The notes below the pieces were generated by a model that ran no database searches, was not told where the DNA came from, and saw only the letters and a list, made by a program, of their open reading frames with translations. From Gammaproteobacteria bacterium (GTDB taxonomy: Bacteria; Pseudomonadota; Gammaproteobacteria; Steroidobacterales; BM003), in contig JAPHSC010000335.1 of the NCBI GenBank assembly GCA_026193125.1, forward strand, positions 1-14,445: 14,445 nt of DNA. Reading direction: 5' to 3'. The translations under genes were made by a program, and so were the position numbers. This document shows positions 1 to 6,839 of this stretch, piece after piece. The stretch's first letter is position 1, and the number at the start of each line of letters is the position of its first letter.

Positions 1-276
1 GCCCATTTGGCGGCGATCGCCGTCGTGGTGTTGCAATCCTGGATAGGTATCATTTGCCCTCTCACTACCTGGGAAATGGCGCTGCGAGAACGTGCCGGCG
101 AGGCCGCTTACGCAGGTTCTTTCATTTCTCACTGGCTTGAATCGCTCTTGTATTACCGGGCACCCGCCTGGATATTCGTTGTTTGCTACACGGCGTTCGC
201 GGCCATTGTGGTGGCCAGCTGGTTTTTGGTTCCTCCTCGTCGCTTCAGGAAATCACCGACTGAAAAGCCAAGCTGA
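1..276 (+). CDS. DUF2784 family membrane protein, 5' partial
   Basis: The frame is open from the first base of the window (the codons before position 7 read Ala-His), so the start lies upstream; the in-frame TTG at 7 is unlikely to be the true start. The visible 91 residues contain a hydrophobic stretch followed by the signature WIGIICPLTTWEMALRERAG, then GSFISHWLESLLYY and a final membrane helix (APAWIFVVCYTAFAAIVVAS), ending in a short basic tail. This order (helix, CPLT-x-x-E, R-AGEA-Y, F-x-H-x-L, last helix) matches DUF2784, a family of small multi-helix inner-membrane proteins of unknown function, normally about 120-130 residues. About a quarter to a third is probably missing. The gene converges on the hydrolase at 372-1163 across a hairpin. 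Family assignment is from recognition of the motif order; no function is claimed. Confidence 0.8.
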   Translation, partial: AHLAAIAVVVLQSWIGIICPLTTWEMALRERAGEAAYAGSFISHWLESLLYYRAPAWIFVVCYTAFAAIVVASWFLVPPRRFRKSPTEKPS

Positions 277-315
277 GCTGTTTCGCCTGGCAAATAATTT
301 CTCGCGGGAAGAAAC

Positions 316-341
316 GTTCAGACGGCACACGCCGTCTGAAC
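316..341. terminator. Perfect 11-bp hairpin between convergent genes
   Basis: Bases 316-326 and 331-341 are exact reverse complements around a 4-base loop ACAC. The core arms are TTCAGACGGC and GCCGTCTGAA. The hairpin sits 40 bp past the stop of the DUF2784 gene and 31 bp past the stop of the convergent hydrolase, the usual place for a bidirectional terminator. No clear T-tract follows on either strand, so intrinsic termination would be atypical. The arm GCCGTCTGAA is identical to the 10-mer DNA uptake sequence of Neisseria, in which paired inverted copies also serve as terminators; nothing else in the window looks neisserial. Confidence 0.6.
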
Positions 342-371
342 TGAACACTCAGCCTTGGCCCGATATGCTCC

Positions 372-1163
372 TTATTCTCCTTCGCTCTGCTTGAATTGCT
401 GGTCAAAGAATTCATGCATTAGCTCGTAAGCGCGCTTGGCGGAAGGCGCGTGATACAGGCAGTTTGGTGGACTGTTGGCATCGGCTTCGGCGAAGCAGTG
501 GTGGGCGCCGGGGAAGTTAACCAGTTCCCATTCCGCCCCAGCCGCATCCATCTCCGTCGTGAGAGCGGCGATATCTTCGGCACTGACGTTGGTGTCTGCC
601 GCGCCGTTGAGAACCAATATGGGAGTGCGAATATCGCCCTCGCCGGCCCGAATAGAGGTTTTCAGGCCGCCATGGAAACTTACCACGCCCGCAACCGTGG
701 CGCCGGATCTCGCGAGCTCAAGCACCGTGGAGCCACCGAAGCAGAAGCCAATTGCGCCCACTCTTTCGCTATCAAGCGGTGCCTTGCCAGCCTGTGCGCG
801 CAGTACTTCCACCGCTTTTGCGATGCGGCCGCGCATTTGCCCAGGGTCGGCATACACTGCTCCGGCAGCGGCGGAGGCGGACTTGAAATCGGTTGGCCGG
901 ACTCCGACGCCATACATGTCCACCAGCAATACCACGTACTTCGTGCCGGCGATAAGCTTGGCTTTTTCGATGGCCGAATCATTGACGCCCATCCAGTTGG
1001 GCACCATGGCAAGACCGGGTCGGATCGCGTCGCTTGCGTCATCATAGATGACGTAGCCACTGAAATTCGTACCCTCGTAATCCCAGTTCAGCGGCGTTGC
1101 CACCGGCTTGGCCAGTACCGGGCCAGTAAACAGAAGCGAGATTGTCAAAACTAGTGCGCGCAT
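372..1163 (-). CDS. Exported dienelactone hydrolase family protein
   Basis: An alpha/beta hydrolase of 263 residues. The frame is open further upstream, but the ATG at 1163 is chosen because AAGGAG lies 7 bases before it and it opens a signal peptide (MRALVLTISLLFTGPVLA, probable cleavage after residue 18), so the product is likely periplasmic. The mature part has the family's Cys nucleophile elbow GFCFGG (Cys141), the Asp of GAADTNVS (Asp190) and the His of GAHHCF (221/222), giving the Cys-Asp-His triad typical of dienelactone hydrolases. An NW-G-N-D segment at 56-62 and a DMYG motif at 82-85 also fit the family. Dienelactone hydrolases open lactone rings in chloroaromatic degradation, but most genomic copies, especially exported ones, have unknown substrates, and no aromatic-degradation genes lie nearby. 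It is divergent from the GFA gene. Confidence 0.87.
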   Translation of the reverse strand: MRALVLTISLLFTGPVLAKPVATPLNWDYEGTNFSGYVIYDDASDAIRPGLAMVPNWMGVNDSAIEKAKLIAGTKYVVLLVDMYGVGVRPTDFKSASAAAGAVYADPGQMRGRIAKAVEVLRAQAGKAPLDSERVGAIGFCFGGSTVLELARSGATVAGVVSFHGGLKTSIRAGEGDIRTPILVLNGAADTNVSAEDIAALTTEMDAAGAEWELVNFPGAHHCFAEADANSPPNCLYHAPSAKRAYELMHEFFDQQFKQSEGE

Positions 1164-1376
1164 TTGTGTCTCCTTGGCAATTGCTGAAGTATATGCCGCC
1201 GGGTGGGGTCTGTAGCAAGAACAACGGCTCATTTGCGCTGGTAAGGGCGCTGTAGCGCTTGGTGCGATATTATTTCGCGGGTAAACGGACGCCTTCCGCT
1301 GGACTCTTCGCCAGGCGCCACGGTGATCTCATACGGGCTGGTTGCGACCAGGTGGTTATGCAAAAAGGAGTGAGTC

Positions 1377-1757
1377 ATGCACAGAGGAGCCTGTATGTGC
1401 GGGGCCGTGAGTTTCGAGGTGATCGGTGCGTTGCCGACACCGGATGCCTGTCATTGCACCGAGTGCCGCAAGCAATCGGGTCATTTCTGGGTATCCACCG
1501 ACGTAGCGCGCACCAGCCTGACCATCCACGGTGATGAGAACCTGGGCTGGTACAGTTCCTCGGAAAAAGTGCGTCGGGGTTTTTGTCGCATATGTGGTTC
1601 GTCGCTTTTCTGGGATCCTGTAAAGAAGGACACGATCGGCGTGGCCATGGGCGCATTTGACCTGCCCACTGATACCACGCTTGGACTGCATATTTTTGTT
1701 GCAGAGAAGGGCGACTACTACGAGATCATGGATGGCCTGCCACAAAATCAGCATTGA
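1377..1757 (+). CDS. GFA family zinc protein (CENP-V/GFA)
   Basis: A 126-residue protein of usual family length, with AAGGAG at 1365-1370 ahead of the ATG at 1377. The cysteine pattern is that of the GFA (glutathione-dependent formaldehyde-activating enzyme) fold: C6-x-C8 in GACMCGAVSFE, C25-H-C27-x-x-C30 in CHCTECRKQSG, and C70-x-x-C73 in FCRICGSSLFW. By family knowledge, C6/C8/C70/C73 would hold the structural zinc and C25/C27/C30 the second zinc. Founding members were proposed to condense formaldehyde with glutathione, but most paralogues have no proven reaction and no formaldehyde dehydrogenase is visible here, so substrate is left open. It is divergent from the hydrolase (213 bp apart) and followed after 108 bp by the trans-sulfuration enzyme. 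Confidence 0.88.
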   Translation: MHRGACMCGAVSFEVIGALPTPDACHCTECRKQSGHFWVSTDVARTSLTIHGDENLGWYSSSEKVRRGFCRICGSSLFWDPVKKDTIGVAMGAFDLPTDTTLGLHIFVAEKGDYYEIMDGLPQNQH

Positions 1758-1793
1758 TTGATTGTTCGCGGCAGTGCTTACTGGTGGCAACGC

Positions 1794-1821
1794 TTCACAG
1801 ACTCAGAAATTTTCTTATTAA
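1794..1821 (+). promoter_or_regulatory. Candidate sigma-70 promoter
   Basis: TTCACA (1794-1799) and TATTAA (1816-1821) are separated by 16 bases in the AT-richer gap before the PLP enzyme, about 45 bases ahead of its ATG. The -35 box matches the consensus at 5 of 6 positions and the -10 at 4 of 6. It would let the enzyme be transcribed separately from the GFA gene. This is a visual match only. Confidence 0.3.
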
Positions 1822-1865
1822 GATCATCAATAGAATTTCGCAACACCGCGAAGAGCAGGACTCAT

Positions 1866-2996
1866 ATGAAAGACCATCCAAAGATTCGCCCCGACTCACT
1901 GGTGGTTGCCGCGGGACGCGACCACACGCCCGGGGCGCCCTTGAACGTTCCCCTGGTACCGGCATCCAATTTTGTCCGGGGCGGAAGCCGCGAGTATGTT
2001 CGCGGTGACGGCACGGCGACCTGGGATGCGCTGGAAGCGATTATTGGTGGCCTCGAAGGTGGCGACGCCGTCGTGTTCTCCTCGGGCATGGCGGCGATTG
2101 CGTCGGTGTTTGAACAGCTCGCCACCGGCGCGATCGTGGCGCTGCCTGACGAATGCTACCAGGGCACGGTGGGTCTGGCCGAGGAGGGTGAGCGGAAGGG
2201 GCGCTGGACGGTCAGGCGGATCGCCGTAGAGGACACCGAGGAGTGGATTCAGGCCTGCGGCGATGCGGACCTGATCTGGCTGGAGTCGCCATCCAACCCC
2301 TTACTGCGTATCGCAGATGTAGCCGCCATTTGTGCGGCGCCGCGCAAGTCCGGTGCGCTGCTTGCGGTTGACAATACCTTTGCCACACCCCTGAACCAGC
2401 GTCCGCTTGAATTGGGCGCGGATTTCTCGGTGCAGTCGGCCACCAAGTACATTGGCGGACACTCTGATCTGTTGGCAGGCATTGTAACGAGCAGGACCCC
2501 GGAGTTGTTGGCGGGTCTGAGACGGACACGTGTGCTGACCGGCGCCACCCTCGGTGCCCTGGAGGCCTACCTGGCGGTGCGCGGTGTAAGAACCATGGCG
2601 CTGCGGCTGGAGCGGGCCCAACACAGTGCGATGTTGCTGGCCACGCGTCTGGAAGCCCATCCCCTGGTAAGCAAGACCCGCTACCCGGGGCTCGCGTCCC
2701 ATCCCGGACACGAACTGGCGCGACGACAGCTGGGCGGATTCGGGACCGTCATTTCCTTCGATGTAAAAGGCGGTGCCGCCGAGGCTGATGCCTTCTGTGC
2801 CAATGCAGGCCTGATCCAGCTGGCCACCAGCCTGGGCGCGGTGGAATCCATCATGGAGCGGCGGGCGGCGGTGCATGGCCAGGAGCATCTGCCACCGTCC
2901 ATGATCAGGCTCAGCGTGGGGATAGAGAACCCCGAGGACCTGTGGGAGGACCTGGACCAGGCACTGCGCAAGGGCGCGGGGCAGGCGCCGGGATAG
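1866..2996 (+). CDS. Trans-sulfuration PLP enzyme (Cys/Met metabolism family)
   Basis: A 376-residue fold-type I PLP enzyme of the cystathionine gamma-synthase/gamma-lyase/O-acyl-homoserine sulfhydrylase family. The frame is open upstream, but homology-like sequence begins at MKDHPKIRPDS, so the ATG at 1866 is chosen (purine-rich GAAGAGCAGGA just before). Visible landmarks: Tyr44-x-Arg46 (phosphate-binding pair), SSGMAAI at 72-78, ESPSNP at 140-145, Asp169 in VDNTFATP (binds the pyridine nitrogen), and the Schiff-base lysine Lys194 in SATKYIGGHSD. The usual NPT after Y-x-R is replaced by GDGTAT with one extra residue. Sequence alone does not separate synthase from lyase or sulfhydrylase; no met or cys genes are adjacent. 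It is cytoplasmic by family. Confidence 0.88.
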   Translation: MKDHPKIRPDSLVVAAGRDHTPGAPLNVPLVPASNFVRGGSREYVRGDGTATWDALEAIIGGLEGGDAVVFSSGMAAIASVFEQLATGAIVALPDECYQGTVGLAEEGERKGRWTVRRIAVEDTEEWIQACGDADLIWLESPSNPLLRIADVAAICAAPRKSGALLAVDNTFATPLNQRPLELGADFSVQSATKYIGGHSDLLAGIVTSRTPELLAGLRRTRVLTGATLGALEAYLAVRGVRTMALRLERAQHSAMLLATRLEAHPLVSKTRYPGLASHPGHELARRQLGGFGTVISFDVKGGAAEADAFCANAGLIQLATSLGAVESIMERRAAVHGQEHLPPSMIRLSVGIENPEDLWEDLDQALRKGAGQAPG

Positions 2997-3136
2997 TGCC
3001 CGGCAGGTGACAGCGACTGGTCACAAACAGACCTTTCAAAAGCGTCACAAGGGGTGAATACTGGGCCCGGTTAAGACCCCGATAACAACAGGCCGGGCGC
3101 AGATCCGGCTGAACAGTTCCGCCCGAGGCCTACGTG

Positions 3137-3988
3137 ATGTCGACTGTGCGACTCAGCATTCTGACCTTGCTCACCATGATTGCCTTCGCCGGCAATTCGC
3201 TGCTGTGTCGTATTGCGCTCAAGCACACCGCTATTGATGCAGCCAGTTTCACCTCCATTCGGCTGGTATCCGGCGCCCTGGTGCTATGGGCCATCGCCAG
3301 CGTCGTCAGACGTGACCGGGCCGGTAAGGGCAACTGGATGTCGGCTTTTGCCCTGTTTGCCTATGCCGCGGGATTCTCATTCGCCTACATCTCGCTGCCC
3401 GCGGCCACCGGCGCCCTGCTATTGTTTGGCGCCGTGCAGGCAACCATGATCGGTCGCGGCCTGGTGGCAGGTGAGCGGCTGGGCAAGCAGTAGCTGGCCG
3501 GCCTTGTGTTTGCCGTCGCCGGCCTGGTTGTATTGTTGCTGCCGGGGCTGTCGGCCCCACCGCTGATCGGTTCGGTGCTGATGTTGGGCGCAGGTGTTGC
3601 CTGGGGCGTGTACTCATTGCGTGGCAGGGGAGCCGGGGACCCAACCCGGATCACCGCCGGGAATTTTCTGCGCGCCACGCTTTTCGCAGGAGTGCTGAGT
3701 CTGCTGCTCGCCGCCAATCGCAATCTGGACATCACCGGTGTGTGGTACGCGATTGCGTCCGGGGCGATTGCGTCGGGATTAGGTTACGCCACCTGGTATA
3801 CGGTATTGCCGGCATTGAAGGCCACCAGCGCAGCCACGATTCAGCTCAGCGTGCCGGTGATCGCGGCCCTGGGTGGTATTGTACTTCTCGGTGAGCCGTT
3901 GACCCTGCGATTCCTGGTGGCGTCGGCCGCCATCCTGGGTGGCATTGCACTGGTGATACTGAACAAGGCGGGCCAGGCCGGGCGATGA
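3137..3988 (+). pseudogene. EamA/DMT-family transporter, interrupted by in-frame TAG
   Basis: One continuous reading frame encodes a typical 10-helix DMT transporter of about 283 codons, but codon 119 (3491-3493) is TAG. Both halves are in the same frame and otherwise undamaged. The first half (MSTVRLSILTLLTMIAFAGN to VAGERLGKQ) carries the first EamA domain up to the end of helix 4; the second (LAGLVFAVAGLVVLLLPG to the end) carries helices 5-10, with the normal second-domain signature ATIQLSVPVIAALGGIVLLGEP. Many family members have Trp after GERL-x-x-x, so a TGG-to-TAG change is the simplest origin (inference). A GTG at 3506 could restart translation, but half transporters are not expected to work. 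The start is ATG 3137 (GAGG 8 bases upstream), with GTG 3134 as alternative. Family members export amino acids or other metabolites; substrate unknown. Sequencing error or stop read-through are the other explanations. Confidence 0.85.
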
Positions 3989-4054
3989 GTCGAGCCGGGT
4001 CCGCGCGGCTTGTGCCCTGGAACATGAGTGAGATTTTCCGGTAAGGGAGCGATC

Positions 4055-4876
4055 ATGAAAAAAATGGCATGGCTATTGCTGGCACTGTCGGGACTTGGCG
4101 GCGGGGCGGGAGCCACCGAGCAGACCTGGACAGCCGCCCAGGCGGAGTTGATTGCCCTGGACCAGGCGTGGATAGCTGCCGAGGTCGAGCATGATAGGGC
4201 GGCGCTGGAGCGTATCCTTCACGAGCAGTTCCTGAACACTTTTTCCTCTGGGAAAATCATGGACCGGACCGCCTACATCGACTGGATCATGGCCACCGAT
4301 ATTGATCCGTTCGAGGTCATACACCACGAGATTCGCGTACATGGTGACACTGCGCTGGTCATTGACCGGACGCCCTCCGGGACATTCCAGTTCAGCTGGA
4401 TTGCGGTCAAGCGTGATGGGCAATGGCGTGTGATCTCCGAGACCATGTCGAAGGTGACACCGCCGGCTTCCGCCGGGGAGCAGAATATTGCCGAGGTCTG
4501 GGCCCGGGAGGACGAGTACTGGCGCTACGTGAAGGCTGGTGAGGTTGAAAACTATGTCTCCCTCTGGGACGAAAACTTCATCGGCTGGCCCTGCGGACAG
4601 GACCATCCCATGGGCAAAGCTTCCATAGGCGGCTGGGTACAGAAGATTCGGGACGAAGGTATCGAGGTTGATTACGCACTGACCCGCGAGGGTGCCAGTG
4701 AGTTCGGGAACACGGTCGTCGCTCACTACAGCTTTACCCGGGTCGATACCTACCCGGACGGCCACGTCGAGGGGGTCGGCCGTCAATACAAGATCACCCA
4801 TACCTGGATGAGGAAGGGCGACACTTGGCAGATCATTGGCGGCATGTGTGGTGATCTGCCTTCGGTGGACCGGTGA
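4055..4876 (+). CDS. Exported tandem SnoaL/DUF4440 (NTF2-like) protein
   Basis: The ATG at 4055 is chosen over the upstream in-frame start at 4028 because AAGGGAG lies 5 bases before it and it opens a signal peptide (MKKMAWLLLALSG, cleavage probably after GAGA near residue 20). The 273-residue product then contains two NTF2-like domains in tandem. The first, residues about 25-140, runs from ALDQAWIAAEVEHDRAALE through FSWIAVKRDGQWRVISE. The second, about 145-268, runs from WAREDEYWRYVKAGEVENY through HTWMRKGDTWQIIGGMCGD. Each shows the DUF4440 pattern of an N-terminal helix, a D/E-x-F segment and a final strand with G-x-W-x-x-I. Such domains bind small molecules or form dimers; no catalytic residues can be assigned. 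It leads a probable transcript with the small membrane gene 4 bases downstream. Confidence 0.78.
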   Translation: MKKMAWLLLALSGLGGGAGATEQTWTAAQAELIALDQAWIAAEVEHDRAALERILHEQFLNTFSSGKIMDRTAYIDWIMATDIDPFEVIHHEIRVHGDTALVIDRTPSGTFQFSWIAVKRDGQWRVISETMSKVTPPASAGEQNIAEVWAREDEYWRYVKAGEVENYVSLWDENFIGWPCGQDHPMGKASIGGWVQKIRDEGIEVDYALTREGASEFGNTVVAHYSFTRVDTYPDGHVEGVGRQYKITHTWMRKGDTWQIIGGMCGDLPSVDR

Positions 4877-4880
4877 AGAT

Positions 4881-5012
4881 ATGAAAAAGATACAGAAAGA
4901 AACCATGGAATACCGGGTCCACACGGCGGAAATCGCCGGCGCCATCGCGGTGGTGGTCTCGATCATTTATCTCGCGGCCCAGATTGGGGAAAGCAGGCGT
5001 ATTACATTATGA
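4881..5012 (+). CDS. Small single-helix membrane protein, likely truncated remnant
   Basis: A 43-codon frame starting 4 bases after the DUF4440 stop. It reads MKKIQKETMEYRVHTAEIAG, then a hydrophobic helix (AIAVVVSIIYLAAQI), then GESRRITL and TGA. The helix resembles the N-terminus of a widespread group of hypothetical membrane proteins that begin with E-I-x-GAIAVVVSLIYLAxQIR and then continue for 100 or more residues; here the frame stops right after the helix. It is therefore either the broken 5' end of such a gene or a genuine small membrane protein. Its stop overlaps the next start as ATGA (5009-5012), which would couple translation. The ribosome-binding signal (GAAGAT) is weak. Confidence 0.5.
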   Translation: MKKIQKETMEYRVHTAEIAGAIAVVVSIIYLAAQIGESRRITL

Positions 5013-5473
5013 GTTACCTGGACGAGGTGGGCGAGAAAGACGGCTGGCGCTGCTGGTTATGTGATGAACCCGTGGATCGCGACATGCCCTCCCGGGATTC
5101 ACGCGGCGCCAGTGTGGATACCTGTATCAGCAAGGCCCGCGCCAAGAAGTTGAAGAAAGATCGGGTCGGCCAGCCATCGGAGCGCCTGGCCCACGTGGGC
5201 TGTAACACCGGCAAGGGTGCTGTCGATCCGGTTGTGCCATGGCCAGAACATTTGTTTGTGGCGGATCCTGCCCCGATCATCGCTACCGCCGACAGACTGG
5301 AACGCAAGGGTGGCCGCGAGACCATGGCCCGCTGCGCTTCCGAACAGGATGCCGAGGCCGTTGCGGTATGGCTGGTGGATAGACTGTCCCGCCTTCATCC
5401 TGGACTGGCGGTAAGCAGTCGTATAGACAGCGCCGGCGGGCACTACCTGGTCAGCCTGTACACGGCGAAATGA
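5009..5473 (+). CDS. HNH-like zinc protein of unknown function
   Basis: A 154-residue protein whose first 70 residues look like an HNH/McrA-type fold: DGWRCWLCDEPV (first CxxC knuckle), a middle segment SVDTCISKARAKKLKK, and RLAHVGCNTGKGAVDP, matching the H-x-x-CN-x-x-KG end typical of HNH nucleases. The position where HNH proteins usually have the first catalytic His (D-H) reads D-T-C, so nuclease activity is doubtful. The remaining part (VPWPEHLFVADPAPIIATADRL, then a region with EAVAVWLVDRLSRLHPG) is not recognised. The start ATG 5009 overlaps the preceding stop by ATGA and the protein begins as HNH proteins often do (Y-x-x-EV-x-x-x-DGWRC), which supports it. No toxin-immunity or restriction partner is visible nearby. 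Real gene: confident; function: unknown. Confidence 0.65.
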   Translation: MSYLDEVGEKDGWRCWLCDEPVDRDMPSRDSRGASVDTCISKARAKKLKKDRVGQPSERLAHVGCNTGKGAVDPVVPWPEHLFVADPAPIIATADRLERKGGRETMARCASEQDAEAVAVWLVDRLSRLHPGLAVSSRIDSAGGHYLVSLYTAK

Positions 5474-5625
5474 CACGGGAGCCGGGTGCTTGATGCCTCA
5501 GGACGATTTGCAATGACGTAGCGTTTCAAGTGGTGCCGGCTTGTTGCTGAACTTGGCGGGATGGTCCGTTAGATTTTTCACAGGACTGAACCCCAAGCGT
5601 GGATGATCAATCTTCGGGAGGACCT

Positions 5626-6306
5626 ATGCGACGTTTTGTGTCTCTTCTTGTGAGCGTCAGCGTTGGGTTGCTGCAGGCCTGTTCGCCAAATCTGGTCAAG
5701 AATATTGATCCCGACCAGCCGCTCTTCCTGTCACCGGGAGCGGGATTGATTACGGGTTCGGTCACCGCGCCTAAAGTGTTCCATTACTGGGTGGTCGCCA
5801 GGTTCCGTTACCGCCAACTGGATCAATCTGAATCGCGTCTGCTGGAATCGGCCACTCCAACCTCAAACTTTCTCTGGCTGGAGGACCTACCGATACAAGC
5901 CTCGGCTTCGGGTCCGGATCCGGGTCTGGAGCAGGAATTGGGGCGTCTGTTTGCGGTGGAATTGCCGGCAGGTACCTATGAGATATATCAACTGGAAAGT
6001 GAGGGCGAACTGCTCATTCACATGCTGCCGGTTCGCTTCGAAGTGCGGGCCGGTGAAATCAGCTATCTGGGCAACCTGAATGTCCGAAATTGTCTCTATC
6101 GCCCTGACCAGCGCGTTTACCGCGGCTATGTAAATGCAGGAATCCCCTCGGTACGCGACGAGTCACAAAGAGACCTGCCATTATTGATGCGAAAGTTTCC
6201 AGCGCTGACAGGCGCAAGCATAATCCCGGCTGTAATCGATGATGCTGTCTGGCAGGATCTTGAAAACACGGGATTGCCAAGTTCAGAAACACAATGCCAG
6301 TTTTAG
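5626..6306 (+). CDS. Predicted outer-membrane lipoprotein, unknown function
   Basis: A 226-residue protein. The ATG at 5626 follows GGGAGG and starts a lipoprotein signal (MRRFVSLLVSVSVGLLQAC) with lipobox LQAC, making Cys19 the lipidated residue. Ser at +2 favours outer-membrane sorting. The mature chain has beta-rich segments such as LITGSVTAPKVFHYWVVARFRY, LFAVELPAGTYEIYQL and RFEVRAGEISYLGNLNV. The pattern of a strand followed by LPAGTYEIY and then AGEISYLGNL resembles small beta-sandwich lipoproteins that carry a carboxypeptidase-regulatory-like fold, but I do not recognise a named family. A cupin gene follows within 50 bp and is probably co-transcribed. The 152 bp upstream contain no other gene. 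Confidence 0.72.
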   Translation: MRRFVSLLVSVSVGLLQACSPNLVKNIDPDQPLFLSPGAGLITGSVTAPKVFHYWVVARFRYRQLDQSESRLLESATPTSNFLWLEDLPIQASASGPDPGLEQELGRLFAVELPAGTYEIYQLESEGELLIHMLPVRFEVRAGEISYLGNLNVRNCLYRPDQRVYRGYVNAGIPSVRDESQRDLPLLMRKFPALTGASIIPAVIDDAVWQDLENTGLPSSETQCQF

Positions 6307-6346
6307 TGAGATGGATTTCCCGCCCGGTCAGCCCTCAGGAGAACAT

Positions 6347-6718
6347 GTGTCGAAGGTTGTAGCCCCGAAAAATATCGCCGCGTCTCTTACCGAACTGTGG
6401 TCTCCCCGGGTGGTGGCAGAGCTGGATGATTCCTATGTGAAGGTGGCAAAGGTCCAGGGAAACCTGGCCTGGCACAGTCACGACGATGAAGACGAGCTGT
6501 TCTATGTGCTCAAGGGCAGTTTACGTATTGAAATGGAGGCCGAGACGATAGACCTCGCCGAGGGGCAATTCTACGTGGTGCCCAGGGGAGTGCGGCATAA
6601 CCCGGTGGCCGAGCGCGAGTGCCTGATCATGCTCATCGAACGCAAGAGTACCCGGCACACGGGTGACAAACTCACTGACAAGACCAGGAGCATCGAGGAC
6701 CAGCTGCGCAAGGTCTGA
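6347..6718 (+). CDS. Small single-domain cupin
   Basis: A 123-residue cupin. The GTG at 6347 is preferred (AGGAG at 6337-6341, and the family-like start SKVVAPKNIA follows at once); the in-frame ATG at 6311 is the alternative. The conserved cupin motif 1 is WHSHDDEDELFYVLKG, giving ligands His43, His45 and Glu50; motif 2 contains GQFYVVPRGVRHNPVA with His84. All four metal-binding positions are present, so a metal-binding cupin is expected. The segment ELWSPRVVAELDDSYVKVAKVQG before the barrel is typical of a small cytoplasmic cupin group of unknown reaction. It follows the lipoprotein by 40 bp in the same direction. Confidence 0.85.
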   Translation: MSKVVAPKNIAASLTELWSPRVVAELDDSYVKVAKVQGNLAWHSHDDEDELFYVLKGSLRIEMEAETIDLAEGQFYVVPRGVRHNPVAERECLIMLIERKSTRHTGDKLTDKTRSIEDQLRKV

Positions 6719-6839
6719 GGGTTGGGGAGCAGGATTCCTGCGGGCAGCTCTTACAGCATTCGATTTTCAAAGCGGCTTCGACATGGAGGCGGCATGGTCA
6801 TTCGCATGGTGAGCCAGGCGCGAAGTTTGCCTGAGCCGG

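Noticed and set aside
450..1154. Two long plus-strand frames (450-1154 and 475-1047) over the hydrolase gene.
   Set aside because: The minus-strand hydrolase has a complete triad, signal peptide and ribosome-binding site; these are shadows of it.
2301..2888. Long minus-strand frame inside the trans-sulfuration enzyme gene.
   Set aside because: Antisense shadow with no recognisable protein features.
3002..3100. Possible leader or riboswitch before the DMT gene (GTGAC/GTCAC and GCCCGG/CCGGGC pairs).
   Set aside because: Stems are short and do not combine into a structure I recognise; chance pairing is likely in GC-rich DNA.
4073..4966. A 297-codon open frame on the minus strand opposite the DUF4440 gene.
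   Set aside because: It is antisense to a gene with a signal peptide, a good ribosome-binding site and recognisable domains. Its own translation has no recognisable domain, and GC-rich coding DNA commonly leaves such frames open.
6729..6741. Palindrome GCAGGATTCCTGC between the convergent cupin and TPR genes as a terminator.
   Set aside because: The stem is only 5-6 bp with almost no loop, and there is no T-tract. The 121-bp gap shows no better terminator.
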